Origin: Bacteroidales bacterium UBA5342
GTDB taxonomy: Bacteria; Bacteroidota; Bacteroidia; Bacteroidales; UBA5342
DNA length: 52,403 bases
Assembly (NCBI GenBank): GCA_002408065.1
Contig: DHQI01000028.1
Location: 766-53,168, forward strand
Direction: 5' to 3'
Part shown: piece by piece, positions 7,111-17,550 of the stretch
How positions within the stretch are numbered: position 1 is the first letter of the stretch
Layout of the letters: each line of letters begins with the position of its first letter
The notes under the pieces: generated by a model
Told to the model about the DNA's origin: nothing
What the model saw: the letters and a program-made list of their open reading frames with translations, nothing else
Databases searched by the model: none
Position numbers and translations under genes: made by a program

Positions 7111-10005
7111 ATGAGAATTTCATTACCATTGTTATTTTTTTTCCTTTTGTTTTCTGTTGTCAGTATCAGTGCACAGCAAGCTACTTTATTTGGGACAATA
7201 AAAGATCAGACAACTCAAGAAAATTTACCCGGTGCAACATTAGTAATTGAAGGCACTACATTAGCCACCATTACCGATATTGATGGAAAATACCGCATAC
7301 CGAATATAAAGTCCGGAACCTATACTGTGAGAGCATCGTATATTGGTTTTAAGTCGGAGATTGTTGATGTTAGTATTAAAGCCGGAGAAAAGAAAGAGCT
7401 TCATCTGTCTTTGGGTGTAGATGCTGTAAATATTAAAGAGTTGGTGGTTTCTGCACAGCTTTTAGGACAGAAAAAAGCCATCAATCAGCAGCTTAATTCT
7501 GATGCCTTGGTCAATGTGGTGTCTTCGGATAAAATAGAGGAATTGCCCGACGTTAATGCGGCGGAAGCCATCGGACGTTTGCCGGGGATTTCAGTGAGCC
7601 GATCAGGGGGGGAGGCCAATAAAGTCACTGTGCGTGGTTTGAGTCCTAAACTGACCAATATTTCTGTCAATGGGGTAAAAATAGCTCCAACCTCTAATAG
7701 TATAACATCGGCTGACCGTTCAGTCGACTTGAGTACCATTTCTTCTGACCTGCTTTCGACCATTGAAGTTTATAAAGCGCCTACCGCCGATATGGACGGC
7801 GATGCGATCGGCGGTATTGTGAACCTGGGGGTAGCCAAGGCTCCGGAAAGGGATTTGTTGCGCATGAAAGCCCAGGGAGGATACAATGCTTTTGTCGATG
7901 ATGTTAACTATAAAGGTACTGTCGACTATGGCAAGCGTTTTTTTGACAATAAATTTGGGGTGTTAGCACAAGCCAATTATGAAAAGGTGAATCGTACCTC
8001 GCAAACGGTGAGTAACTCTTATAATATGGATTATATCGAGACGGGTGAGCGTTGGCCTTTGAGCAATGTCCGTTTGCAGGAAAACTTAAGAATCATTAAC
8101 CGCATAGGGGGTAGTTTAACCCTGGATTATGATTATGAGAGTGGTTTCATTGCTGCGCAAGGGTTTTATACCCAAAAAGATGGGGAAACCAAAACCAATT
8201 ATATGCGCATCAATTACGGCTCGGATGTGCGCCATTATCCGCGCCATACCCAATCCTCCCTTAATACGATTCAAGGTATTCTATCTGGTGAGCAACACTT
8301 GGGACCTGTCACTACTAACTGGACTTTAGCTCATAGTAATACCACCAATGACAATTACTACGATGTTTCGCTTTATTTACAAGAGCTAAATGGTTCGGTG
8401 GGTGTGAATGATAAACCTTATACTGTTGAGGAGCTCATTGATTCCCGTACGCACAACTATGATAAAGGGCACCTTTCCCTCTATGAGATGGAACCCGAGA
8501 AAAGTATACAAAGTAATACGACGACAGCGCTTGATTTTAAATATGACTACCATATTGGTGACAAGGTATCCGGATTCTTAAAAGCTGGTGGAAAGATGTC
8601 GGTTGATATGCGCGAGAGCGATCACGACTATATGTACAACCCATCCTACTATCTGAAGCAAGATGCCTTTAATCAGGCTTTACAATTATGGTCTGATGCC
8701 GCCTTGGGCAACCTGCAATTGAATGATGACGGGAATATTGCAATGGCAAATATTTATGAAAATGGTGCTTCCACTACCATCTGGGACGGACAGTATGAGA
8801 TAGCTCCTTATGTCACTTCTGAAGCCTTAGAGCAATGGCATAAAGTAGAGCAAGCTACCCTGTATAAGAATATGGCAGAGGATTTTAGGAAGTATGATTT
8901 AACAGAGAGAGTGTATGCCACCTATTTTATGATGAAGTTTAATTATTCGGATTGGTTCACCTTTATTCCCGGTGTTCGATATGAGAAGTCGGACAATGAA
9001 TACAATAGTTACTTTTCTTCTATAGTACAGAGTGGTACTGGCTTGGGTACAGTAGAATCAGGTGAAGTGCGGGATACTTCTTCTACTCAGAATTATGGGG
9101 TTCTTTTGCCTAGTTTTCATATGAAGATAAAACCCACCGATTGGTTTGATCTACGTCTTTCTGCCGTAAAAACACTCGCCCGACCAGACTATACAATGGT
9201 GGTTCCTAAAACGCGCGTGAATACAAAAGAAGATTTGATTTGGCGTGGAAACCCTAATTTGAAGCATTCTGAAGCCTGGGGTTACGATGCAACTGCTTCG
9301 TTCTTCTCAAATAAACTGGGGCTTTTTTCTGTAGGTGTTTTCTATAAACAGTTCGACAATTATTTCGCACGCATTGATGGTTACGATATTTCTGCCAGTC
9401 AGGCTTCGGAGATGGGCTTTGCCGAAAAAGGCTACCATATAGAAGAAAACTATGAAAACTTCGATGGTTCGGAGGTCTACGGTTTTGAGGTTGATCTACA
9501 AACAAACTTATCTTTTCTACCCGCGCCATTTAATGGCATTGTTTTAGGAGCCAACCTCACACGTCTTTGGTCCAAAACCTATATCCCCAAATATGACCCG
9601 GTAGAAATTGAAATTGTTGGGCGTGAGCAAATTTTCCACTATGACACCGTAGGATATCTTTACGAGTCAGTATTACCTGACCAAGTAGAATTGGCTGGCA
9701 ACCTGATGTTGGGCTACGATTATGGCGGTTTTTCGTGTCGCTTTTCTTTAGTGGCTCAGTCTGCCTCATTGCGTAGTATGGGTACAGAATTGCTTAATAT
9801 TGAAAAGTTTAAGCAGTATTCTGATGCTTATGTGCGTCTGGATGCTAGTGCTTCACAGAAGGTGGGTGATCACTTAAAGCTTTACCTGAATGTAGCTAAC
9901 CTCACAGGTGAAAGTGAATTGCGCTATACTTATGATCCACAATACTGGACCAGCGATAACCGCTATGGGGTAAGTTTTGACCTCGGCGTTGAGTATAAAT
10001 TTTAA
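7111..10005 (+). CDS. TonB-dependent outer-membrane receptor (Xanthomonas/Caulobacter type)
   Basis: An outer-membrane beta-barrel that imports a ligand using TonB energy. The 964-aa protein has a signal peptide (1-21), a carboxypeptidase-regulatory-like beta-sandwich (about 24-110, GTIKDQTTQENLPGATLVIEG start), a plug domain (about 115-240), and a C-terminal barrel ending in YGVSFDLGVEYKF with the usual terminal Phe. The plug holds LPDVNAAEAIGRLPGISVSR and ADMDGDAIGGIVNL, signatures of the TIGR01782-like receptor family rather than SusC. No susD-like gene follows, and none occurs anywhere in PUL1. It is the first gene of a plus-strand operon in which the gaps are mostly below 60 bases. The ligand is probably an oligosaccharide released by the downstream secreted proteins (inference). 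Confidence 0.93.
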   Translation: MRISLPLLFFFLLFSVVSISAQQATLFGTIKDQTTQENLPGATLVIEGTTLATITDIDGKYRIPNIKSGTYTVRASYIGFKSEIVDVSIKAGEKKELHLSLGVDAVNIKELVVSAQLLGQKKAINQQLNSDALVNVVSSDKIEELPDVNAAEAIGRLPGISVSRSGGEANKVTVRGLSPKLTNISVNGVKIAPTSNSITSADRSVDLSTISSDLLSTIEVYKAPTADMDGDAIGGIVNLGVAKAPERDLLRMKAQGGYNAFVDDVNYKGTVDYGKRFFDNKFGVLAQANYEKVNRTSQTVSNSYNMDYIETGERWPLSNVRLQENLRIINRIGGSLTLDYDYESGFIAAQGFYTQKDGETKTNYMRINYGSDVRHYPRHTQSSLNTIQGILSGEQHLGPVTTNWTLAHSNTTNDNYYDVSLYLQELNGSVGVNDKPYTVEELIDSRTHNYDKGHLSLYEMEPEKSIQSNTTTALDFKYDYHIGDKVSGFLKAGGKMSVDMRESDHDYMYNPSYYLKQDAFNQALQLWSDAALGNLQLNDDGNIAMANIYENGASTTIWDGQYEIAPYVTSEALEQWHKVEQATLYKNMAEDFRKYDLTERVYATYFMMKFNYSDWFTFIPGVRYEKSDNEYNSYFSSIVQSGTGLGTVESGEVRDTSSTQNYGVLLPSFHMKIKPTDWFDLRLSAVKTLARPDYTMVVPKTRVNTKEDLIWRGNPNLKHSEAWGYDATASFFSNKLGLFSVGVFYKQFDNYFARIDGYDISASQASEMGFAEKGYHIEENYENFDGSEVYGFEVDLQTNLSFLPAPFNGIVLGANLTRLWSKTYIPKYDPVEIEIVGREQIFHYDTVGYLYESVLPDQVELAGNLMLGYDYGGFSCRFSLVAQSASLRSMGTELLNIEKFKQYSDAYVRLDASASQKVGDHLKLYLNVANLTGESELRYTYDPQYWTSDNRYGVSFDLGVEYKF

Positions 10006-10043
10006 CATTAAAAAATCGATTATAAACCTTTAATAATTCGGAT

Positions 10044-11651
10044 ATGAGAAAAATTGCTTTACTTTTTATTTGTATGGTCACTTTGTCAATGGTGACAGTG
10101 TTTGCATCAGATAGTCCACGTTACGTCGAAGTGGAAGGGTATAATATAATGTCTCCTGTGGGTGAACTGGCGGACTATTATGATAATCTATACTTTACAA
10201 TTTACGAAGATAGTGCTGGTCGTGCCGAAAACCCCAATACCATTTACGTTTTAAAGCGTAACTGTATCTATCCTTTGGGAAAACAAATTTCTAATTATGA
10301 TTTTCACTTACAGATTATGGGCGAAGCAGGAGAGGGTTATTTGCCGGAGATCATCGGCAGTCCTAAGTCAGATGGTACCTATGGTCTTGACTTTATCAAG
10401 GCTTACAATGACTTTACCTTAAAAAACCTTTACATCAATGGTACCTTACCCAGCTCGTATCAGCACTGGCAGGTAGAGATGCGTGGTAATGGTAGTGGTA
10501 ATACCTATACTTTTGATAATGTGGCTCTGGTTTATGACCGGGCGGCTTCTCTATGTGTTAGAGGCGATTCATTAACGGTTAATGTGAAAAATTCAGTGTT
10601 TGGTAATACCGGTTCTAACAATGCCGGAAATGGTAATGGTCGTTTGATTGACATTCGTACTGAAGCCCCTTACGTGAAGTCCTTAACGGTTGAAAACTGT
10701 ATCACATTTAACCATAGTGACCGCATTATGCGTCATATGGCTGGTGAGATAGGCTATTTGAAAATTGATCGTTTGACGGCGGTGAATACTTTAGGTATGA
10801 ATGGTGGCTTACAACTGGGTAATGTGCGTGAAGCTCACGTGACTAACAATATTTTTGCTAATGTTCTTTGTTTGGGGCAACAGGAGTCGCGTAATGCTGA
10901 GCAGCAACAAGCTGATAAAACTTTTGCTGTCATCACCTTGGACACTAATTATGTGGCAAATGGACAAATTATAGATATCCAAAGCAATAATATCTATTGG
11001 GATAATATTATTAAGAATCAGGCTTGGGCTTTATTTAATGATGTGTCACAACCTAACTACATATGTGCTACGACAACGGCTGCTTTGGGAGCGAATGCTT
11101 CGGCTGCTTATTTTACCGAACCATTAAGCTTTGGAAAAGTGTCGAGCACGCAGGATATTGCTGTTTGGGTGGCCTCCTACCATTCTGACCCTACTAGCGA
11201 ATCTTTGCCGGATAGCTGGACTATTCCCGGAGCCAACGGAAATGGGGGCTTGTATTACGATGAGTTTGATGTTACATATTCAGGCACTTCTGTGTCAGCT
11301 ACCGCAGCTACTGATGGTGGTGCTGTTGGTTGTGCTCCGCTTGATTTTAGTGCGGGAATAAGCCTCGGCATTGATGAGCCAGCTATTAACCCCAAAGATT
11401 ACCAACTGCGCTTCTTTCCTAACCCAGTGGTTGACTTTGCAGAGCTTTCTTTCGTGTTAGATGCTTCTTCACAAGTAGATGTGAAACTATACACGATGGA
11501 TGGAAAACTGTGCAAATCAGTATTCTCATCCAAACTACACGCCGGAGAACACAGCGTGAGCATCGATACCCGCGATATGAGTACAGGAATGTATATGTAC
11601 TCTGTGATTACAGAAAAAGGCAGTGTCTCTAAAATGTTTGTGGTAGACTAA
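10044..11651 (+). CDS. T9SS-exported right-handed beta-helix protein (535 aa)
   Basis: Secreted protein with a signal peptide (1-21), a parallel beta-helix body (about 25-430), and a type A T9SS sorting domain (about 450-535: FFPNPVVDFAELSF...YTMDGKLCKSV...GMYMYSV). The body shows the repeated pattern of beta-helix coils, for example FTLKNLYINGTL, YTFDNVALVYDR, LTVNVKNSVFGNTG, LTVENCITF, AHVTNNIFANVL. This architecture resembles DUF5123/DUF4957-type proteins of pectin and uronate PULs and the PL6 fold, but I cannot see a confirmed catalytic Lys/Arg pair, so it may be a lyase or a surface glycan-binding protein. It lies 38 bases behind the receptor gene and shares an operon with it. Confidence 0.8.
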   Translation: MRKIALLFICMVTLSMVTVFASDSPRYVEVEGYNIMSPVGELADYYDNLYFTIYEDSAGRAENPNTIYVLKRNCIYPLGKQISNYDFHLQIMGEAGEGYLPEIIGSPKSDGTYGLDFIKAYNDFTLKNLYINGTLPSSYQHWQVEMRGNGSGNTYTFDNVALVYDRAASLCVRGDSLTVNVKNSVFGNTGSNNAGNGNGRLIDIRTEAPYVKSLTVENCITFNHSDRIMRHMAGEIGYLKIDRLTAVNTLGMNGGLQLGNVREAHVTNNIFANVLCLGQQESRNAEQQQADKTFAVITLDTNYVANGQIIDIQSNNIYWDNIIKNQAWALFNDVSQPNYICATTTAALGANASAAYFTEPLSFGKVSSTQDIAVWVASYHSDPTSESLPDSWTIPGANGNGGLYYDEFDVTYSGTSVSATAATDGGAVGCAPLDFSAGISLGIDEPAINPKDYQLRFFPNPVVDFAELSFVLDASSQVDVKLYTMDGKLCKSVFSSKLHAGEHSVSIDTRDMSTGMYMYSVITEKGSVSKMFVVD

Positions 11652-11703
11652 AGCAGACAGTATTTTTTGCCCGTTTATAATTATTGATTTATAAGGTTCA
11701 AGG

Positions 11704-14700
11704 ATGAAAAAAAAGATGTTTGGCATAGTGGTCACAATGCTGATGAGCTTTCTGCCAGTCTTTGCTGGAGAGTATGAGTTCACAGCACCTGAGGAGGGAA
11801 GCTATGCTACCGAACTGGCTTCAGCACTGAGTGTGGCTGATGATGGTGATGTGTTTATTCTTTCTTCGGTTAATGGCCTCTATGTATTTGATGGTACTGT
11901 GGCTATTAATGCAGATCTGACCATTATTTCAAAAGATGTGGATCAGGGCGCAATACTATCAGCAGAAAATACGCGGACTCTTTTTAATATAGCAGCGGGC
12001 AAAAGTCTTGAGATAATTGCTTTGGGTATAGATGCAAACCTTGCTGATAATGGCTTAGATTATTGTGTTCAGCCGTCAGAAAACTATGCCTTTACGGCAC
12101 GGAATGTAGATTTCAATAAGGTCTCAAAGGCACTTATTAATGCCTCGTCTCATACCGCCAGTTCATTGACTTTAGAGCATTGTCTTTTGGATAGTGTCAG
12201 TTTGGGGACGAATCTGGTCTTTGATCAGTTAAATGTGAGTAGCTGTGTATTTGTAAATGGTATGCTTTGCCCGCTTGTTGCCGTTGGCACGGCGGGCAGC
12301 GAAGCTGTGGTGGACCACTGTGTTTTTGATAAAGTGGCACCCAATGCCGCTGATACTGTTCTGTGTGTATTGTGCGCTGCTACTACGGTGAAAAATTCAT
12401 CGTTTAGCAATAATTCTTATAGTGCTCAGTATGTGTACGAATCCGGGCTTGAGTTTGACTATAATAATTTTTACAACTCTGCTGATATAGGTGCCTTTAC
12501 CGGGGCGAATTGTAGTTATTACAACCCGCAGTATGATGCGTATTATGTTGTAACAAATTCCTCATTGGCCAGTAAAGCAGACGATGGTAAATCCATTGGT
12601 CCATTGGCGTGGGTGTATGATCCGGATGCGGGTGAAGATATTGATTTAGGTGATAATCCTTATGGTTTCGAGAATCAAGGTGTATGGATTGTGCCGGAAG
12701 CGGATGAAAATGGTTTGTGGGAATCTTATTATGTAAAACAAAAAACGGATGCCCTCTGGTATCGTGAAGATGAGGCTGGTAACCGCATACCAGACTTTAG
12801 CTATTGTGGTTATAAAATGGGAAATGTCCCTATCCCGGATGTGCCGGTAGTTGCTACTGTTCAACCTGTAAATGGCGATGCTTATGCCCGTATTCAAGCA
12901 GTTATCGACTCGGTAGCCCAACACGTACCACTGAATGAAGATGGTGTGCGTGGGGCAATCTTGCTTAAAGCCGGCATCTATAATGTTAGTCAAACACTAA
13001 ATATTGATGCTTCGGGTATCGTATTGCGTGGTGAGGGGGAAGGCGAAAGTGGAGGTACCGTGCTAATTGCTACATCCACCAGTGCTAGCATTAATAACCC
13101 TGAGATACTCATCAGAGTAGGGGATAAATCTGGATCTTTGAGCACAACTTCAGGGGTAGATTTAGCAACAGATTATGTGCCCGTAGGAGCTAAGTATGTC
13201 ATTGTACCTAAAACACACAGTTTTGAGAATGGTGACCAAGTTGCCGTTTATCAGGTGTTTAATGATGCTTTGGTTAGTGCTTTAGGAATGGATGAAATAG
13301 CTGACAGGCCTGATGGTACCCCATCCACACAATGGAATGCCTCTGATTATAAGTTTTATTTTGAACGCCAAGTGCGCCGTATTAGCTCTGCTGGTGCGGC
13401 TGGTGATAGTATTATTTTTTATAATCCTATCGTTAATGCTCTGGATAAAAAATACAATGCTTCTCGTATGCTTTACAAAGCTTCTTATGCGGGTCGTATC
13501 AATAATTCAGGTGTGGAGAATATGCTCTTGAAGTCGGTTTATGCTAGTGATACGGATGAGAACCACGCCTGGAATGCTGTTTATTTCGATAGAGCAGAGC
13601 ATTGTTGGGCGACTAATATCACGTCGAAGTATTTTGCTTACGCTTTAGCTAATATGTCTAAAAATAGTAAGCACATAAGTGTGGAAAACTGTACCAGCCT
13701 TAGCCCTAAATCGGAGATCACAGGTGGCAGGCGATATTCCTTTAACCTCGATGGACAGATGTGTTTGGTGAAAAATTGCTATGCTAGTGAAGGGCGTCAC
13801 GATTATGTAAATGGTTCGCGTGTATGTGGTCCTAATGTTTTCACCCACTGTGTAGCTGAAAATGCGCACGAGGATATCGGTCCGCATCATCGTTGGGCTA
13901 CCGGAACTTTGTACGATAAAATAACGACCGATAATACCATCAATGTACAGGATCGGGGATATTATGGTTCCGGTCACGGATGGGCTGGTGCCAATATGGT
14001 GTTTTGGGGCTGTGAAGGCTATCAGTCCATATGTCAGAACCCTCAGGTATATGCTAAAAACTATAATATTGGTTTTATCGGGCAATACATTGAGATGACC
14101 ACCTTTGGAAACCGTCCGCGTGGTGAGTGGGAAGGCAACAATGTGGAGGGACTCGATATTCCGTCCTTATATGATGCTCAACGTGAGGACCGGGGCTTTG
14201 AGATAGATTTTGGCCTGACTTCAAACCAGATTGGCTATGTTAACGACTCTACCTTTCGCTTGAGTTTTAATGATTCTTTGGATGTTTTAAGTGCTATTGC
14301 AGTAGCCAATTACAATGCCTGGGGCGATGCCGGAATTAGTGGACAGCCTATCAAGGTGGAGCTAATCAGTGCGGGTACTGTGGAGTTGACTTTTGCTAGT
14401 GTTGGCATTTTGAAGTACGGTACGCGTATGGATATTCAAGTCAGTCATATCACAACACATACTGGTAAAATACTGTCAGGCAACGATCAGGCTTATTTGA
14501 TTATACCTGACGTTCGCCCGGTGCTCGAAATGGAACGTCAGACAGTAGGAAATGGTGAAAGTGATTCGGTGTTTTTGTCCAGCAATAAAGCTGGTGATAT
14601 TTACCTGACTTTTGTTACCATAAATCCACAAACGGTGGGAGAATTGGAGGCGGCTATAGCTGATAACAAAGCCGGAGTCAGTCGTGATCTTGCCGCTAAT

Positions 14701-15069
14701 GAAAGTGCTGCTATTTCTACTAGTGGTTTAGTGGCAGGTCTGTATTATGCTTATGCGGTGGATCTTGACGGACGCCTCTCAGGCCGTAGTGCCAATTATG
14801 TGCTGGTGAATGAAGTGAGCAGTCTGAATGAAAAAGAAACGAATGCACCGAAAATATACTATACACCAAAGGATAAATGCATAAATATTGAGTTCTCAGG
14901 CCATAATGCTTATGCCTTGCAGCTTTATGATTTGTCTGGTCGCCTGCTCTTAGGCCAAGATGGTGAAGGTGTGATAAAAAAAACAGATGTGAGCTCCTTT
15001 CGTGGTTTACTCCTTGTGAAGTTAACGATTAAAAATAAAATTTACTACCGGAAAGTACTGGTAAACTAA
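11704..15069 (+). CDS. large T9SS-exported beta-helix protein, candidate polysaccharide lyase
   Basis: The 1121-aa protein has a signal peptide (1-22) and a first beta-helix region (about 23-320) ending in SIGPLAW. A second, larger pectin-lyase-like helix (about 390-850) follows, opening with GAILLKAGIYNVSQTLNID and GIVLRGEG. This second domain holds unusually conserved-looking blocks rich in His, Arg and Tyr (RYSFNLDGQM, ASEGRHDYV, GPHHRWATG, DRGYYGSGHGWAGAN), which could form an active site. Then come a bacterial Ig-like domain (about 855-930), a module of about 95 residues (about 935-1040, LYYAYAVDLDGRLS), and a C-terminal sorting domain (LQLYDLSGRLL ... KIYYRKVLVN). The 95-residue module recurs in the 1679-aa protein of the same operon. 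I expect a secreted polysaccharide lyase but do not recognise the family. The GH2 gene follows 12 bases later. Confidence 0.8.
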   Translation: MKKKMFGIVVTMLMSFLPVFAGEYEFTAPEEGSYATELASALSVADDGDVFILSSVNGLYVFDGTVAINADLTIISKDVDQGAILSAENTRTLFNIAAGKSLEIIALGIDANLADNGLDYCVQPSENYAFTARNVDFNKVSKALINASSHTASSLTLEHCLLDSVSLGTNLVFDQLNVSSCVFVNGMLCPLVAVGTAGSEAVVDHCVFDKVAPNAADTVLCVLCAATTVKNSSFSNNSYSAQYVYESGLEFDYNNFYNSADIGAFTGANCSYYNPQYDAYYVVTNSSLASKADDGKSIGPLAWVYDPDAGEDIDLGDNPYGFENQGVWIVPEADENGLWESYYVKQKTDALWYREDEAGNRIPDFSYCGYKMGNVPIPDVPVVATVQPVNGDAYARIQAVIDSVAQHVPLNEDGVRGAILLKAGIYNVSQTLNIDASGIVLRGEGEGESGGTVLIATSTSASINNPEILIRVGDKSGSLSTTSGVDLATDYVPVGAKYVIVPKTHSFENGDQVAVYQVFNDALVSALGMDEIADRPDGTPSTQWNASDYKFYFERQVRRISSAGAAGDSIIFYNPIVNALDKKYNASRMLYKASYAGRINNSGVENMLLKSVYASDTDENHAWNAVYFDRAEHCWATNITSKYFAYALANMSKNSKHISVENCTSLSPKSEITGGRRYSFNLDGQMCLVKNCYASEGRHDYVNGSRVCGPNVFTHCVAENAHEDIGPHHRWATGTLYDKITTDNTINVQDRGYYGSGHGWAGANMVFWGCEGYQSICQNPQVYAKNYNIGFIGQYIEMTTFGNRPRGEWEGNNVEGLDIPSLYDAQREDRGFEIDFGLTSNQIGYVNDSTFRLSFNDSLDVLSAIAVANYNAWGDAGISGQPIKVELISAGTVELTFASVGILKYGTRMDIQVSHITTHTGKILSGNDQAYLIIPDVRPVLEMERQTVGNGESDSVFLSSNKAGDIYLTFVTINPQTVGELEAAIADNKAGVSRDLAANESAAISTSGLVAGLYYAYAVDLDGRLSGRSANYVLVNEVSSLNEKETNAPKIYYTPKDKCINIEFSGHNAYALQLYDLSGRLLLGQDGEGVIKKTDVSSFRGLLLVKLTIKNKIYYRKVLVN

Positions 15070-15081
15070 TGCCCCTATAAG

Positions 15082-17517
15082 ATGAAGAGAAAGATTGTAA
15101 CATCATTGATGTTAAGCCTGGTTTTTTTAACACTAAGTGCCGGACAGCAACAACGATTGAATGAAGGATGGGATTATGTGAAAGGTGATTTAGGCTCCCC
15201 CTGGGAGGCCTTTAGGCCCGAAAAGCATAAACTCCCCGTATTTGAGCCTGTTATTTTGCCCCATTGTTTTAATGCTTATGATGCGGTAGATCCTGATGTA
15301 CCCTATTATGAAGGTCCGGGCTGGTACCGTACTTTTCTGGAAATTGATAATCCTTATAAAAGCGGGCGTACTCTTTTACATTTTGAAGGAGCCGGGCAAA
15401 AGACGAAAATTTATGTTTATAAAACCCTTGTAGGCGAGCATGTGGGTGGTTATGATGAATTTAAGATAGATATTACTGAGGCCGTAAAAGCTTATCAGGA
15501 AGATCATCCCGAAGAGGTTAGGATTCCCGTATTAGTGCGTTGTGACAATAGCCGTGATGTGGAAATGATACCTTCCGATTTGAGTGATTTTAATGTTTAT
15601 GGAGGCCTTTACCGTCACGTTAATCTGGTTTATGTGCCGGAGCTTTCATTTGAATATGTCCACTTTGATTACGCCTTGTCTGAGGATTATAAGCGTGCAG
15701 AAATTAAGATTGATGCTTCATTATTTTCGTATTCGATAGCCAACAAAGATGTGCAGTTGGAAGCTATATTGACCGATAAAAAAGGTCAAGAAGTGGCTCG
15801 TGTAGAAACCGGTAAAGAAGCTTGGTCCGGGCAGAAAAATATTTTCAGTTTCAGCCTGAAAAATCCTGAAATGTGGCATCCTGAATCCCCGTATTTATAT
15901 GAATTGAACGTCAGCCTTACCGTCGACGGACAACGTGATGAATATGTGGAGAAAGTCGGCTTTGTGGATTTTTGGTTTGAAGAAAAAGGGCCGTTTTATG
16001 TCAATGGTGAACGTCTCTTATTGCGCGGGACCCACCGGCACGAAGATCACGCTGGTATGGCTGCAGCTATGACGGATGATCTGGTGCGTGAGGAGATGGT
16101 GATGATGAAAGAGATGGGGATTAACTTTATCCGTTTGGGACATTATCAGCAAGCCAAAATAGTGCTCGAAATGTGTGACTCTTTAGGTTTGTTTGTATGG
16201 GAAGAGATCCCGTGGTGTCGTGGTGGTATAGGTGGCGACAGCTATAAAGAGCAAGCGCGCCGTATGCTGAAAAACATGATTAATCAGCACTATAACCATG
16301 TCTCTGTTATTACCTGGGGTTTAGGTAATGAGAATGATTGGCCTGGTGATTTTGACGACTTTGATACCTTGAAGATTCAGAATTTTATGTCGGAATTGAA
16401 TGATCTTTCTCATCAGATGGATCCGAAACGTAAAACCAGTATTCGACGTTGTAATTTTTGCAAGCATATCATCGATGTGTATTCGCCCTCGATATGGGCT
16501 GGCTGGTATCGGGGTAAATATACCAATTATCAAAAAGTGAGCTATGAAGAGGCGATGGACGTTAACCACTTCCTACACGTGGAGTGGGGAGCCAGTAATC
16601 ACGCCGGTCGTCACTCTGAAACACCGGATGAAGGGTTGAGCGATATTATGAGTGAAGGAGCTGACGAACGGGATGGCGACTTCCTGATGACAGGTGGACC
16701 TAAGCGGGCTTCGAAAGATGGTGATTGGTCGGAATCATACGCTTGTAACCTGATCGATTGGCACCTCAAAGAACAGGAAAAAATGGACTGGCTGACCGGA
16801 ACAGCTTATTGGCCGTTTAAAGATTTTTCCACACCGTTGCGTCCTGAAAACCCCGTCCCCTATGTGAATCAAAAAGGGGTGGTGCAGCGCGACTTTACAA
16901 AGAAAGAAGCCTTCTATGTTTTTCAATCTTATTGGACAGAGAAACCTATGACCCGTATCTATGGACATACCTGGCCTGTACGTTTTGGTGAAGCCGGACA
17001 GAAACGTTTGGTGAAAGTTTATTCCAATTGCGATGAAGCTGAACTTTACCTTAACGGTGTGAGTGTGGGTACTAAGAAACGTAACAGTCAGAATTTTCCT
17101 GCTGCCGGACTGTGTTGGAACCTGGCCTTTAAACCCGGGAAAAACCATTTGGAAGTAAAAGCAGTGAAGGGAAAAACAGTGGTGAGTGATGAAATTGAAT
17201 TTACTTACCAAACAGAAAAATGGGGTGATCCTAACTATTTGGATATCCAAGAGGTTGCCCGTCAGGGAAATGTGCTAACAATAGAAGCAAAGCTTTATGA
17301 TGTTAATGGCGTGTTTTGTCCCGATGCTAAAAACTTGGTGGAGTTTGGCGTTACTGGTGATGCTGCTTTGTTGGACAATTTGGGTACCTGGGATGGTTCC
17401 CGTAAAATACAACTATACAATGGTCGTGCAATGATAAAAGTGAAAATGGCTGGTGAACAAGCGGTTGCCAGTGTTAAGTCTCCGGGACTCAAAACCGGTT
17501 TTGTAACACTGAAATAA
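15082..17517 (+). CDS. GH2 family glycoside hydrolase (beta-galactosidase/beta-glucuronidase type)
   Basis: An exo-acting retaining glycosidase of clan GH-A. The 811-aa protein has a signal peptide (1-20, ending LSAG), a jelly-roll sugar-binding domain (about 30-200: FNAYDAVDP, YYEGPGWYRTF, LHFEGAGQKTKIYV), an immunoglobulin-like domain (about 205-300) and a TIM barrel (about 305-600). The predicted acid/base is Glu417 in WGLGNENDW and the nucleophile Glu501 in HVEWG. Behind the barrel lie a DUF4982-like domain (about 640-715: KVYSNCDEAELYLNG) and a C-terminal Ig-like domain (about 720-811). No lipobox and no T9SS tail are present, so it is probably periplasmic. It would act on imported oligosaccharides. 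The exact sugar (galactose, glucuronate or galacturonate) cannot be decided from motifs. Confidence 0.92.
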   Translation: MKRKIVTSLMLSLVFLTLSAGQQQRLNEGWDYVKGDLGSPWEAFRPEKHKLPVFEPVILPHCFNAYDAVDPDVPYYEGPGWYRTFLEIDNPYKSGRTLLHFEGAGQKTKIYVYKTLVGEHVGGYDEFKIDITEAVKAYQEDHPEEVRIPVLVRCDNSRDVEMIPSDLSDFNVYGGLYRHVNLVYVPELSFEYVHFDYALSEDYKRAEIKIDASLFSYSIANKDVQLEAILTDKKGQEVARVETGKEAWSGQKNIFSFSLKNPEMWHPESPYLYELNVSLTVDGQRDEYVEKVGFVDFWFEEKGPFYVNGERLLLRGTHRHEDHAGMAAAMTDDLVREEMVMMKEMGINFIRLGHYQQAKIVLEMCDSLGLFVWEEIPWCRGGIGGDSYKEQARRMLKNMINQHYNHVSVITWGLGNENDWPGDFDDFDTLKIQNFMSELNDLSHQMDPKRKTSIRRCNFCKHIIDVYSPSIWAGWYRGKYTNYQKVSYEEAMDVNHFLHVEWGASNHAGRHSETPDEGLSDIMSEGADERDGDFLMTGGPKRASKDGDWSESYACNLIDWHLKEQEKMDWLTGTAYWPFKDFSTPLRPENPVPYVNQKGVVQRDFTKKEAFYVFQSYWTEKPMTRIYGHTWPVRFGEAGQKRLVKVYSNCDEAELYLNGVSVGTKKRNSQNFPAAGLCWNLAFKPGKNHLEVKAVKGKTVVSDEIEFTYQTEKWGDPNYLDIQEVARQGNVLTIEAKLYDVNGVFCPDAKNLVEFGVTGDAALLDNLGTWDGSRKIQLYNGRAMIKVKMAGEQAVASVKSPGLKTGFVTLK

Positions 17518-17550
17518 AAATCTTTAAGTCTAATCAATAATACCAATGCT

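Noticed and set aside
13645..14085. Long open frame on the minus strand opposite the 1121-aa protein
   Set aside because: It lies wholly inside a strong plus-strand gene with clear beta-helix coding, has no recognisable domain, and is one of many such shadows in this region.
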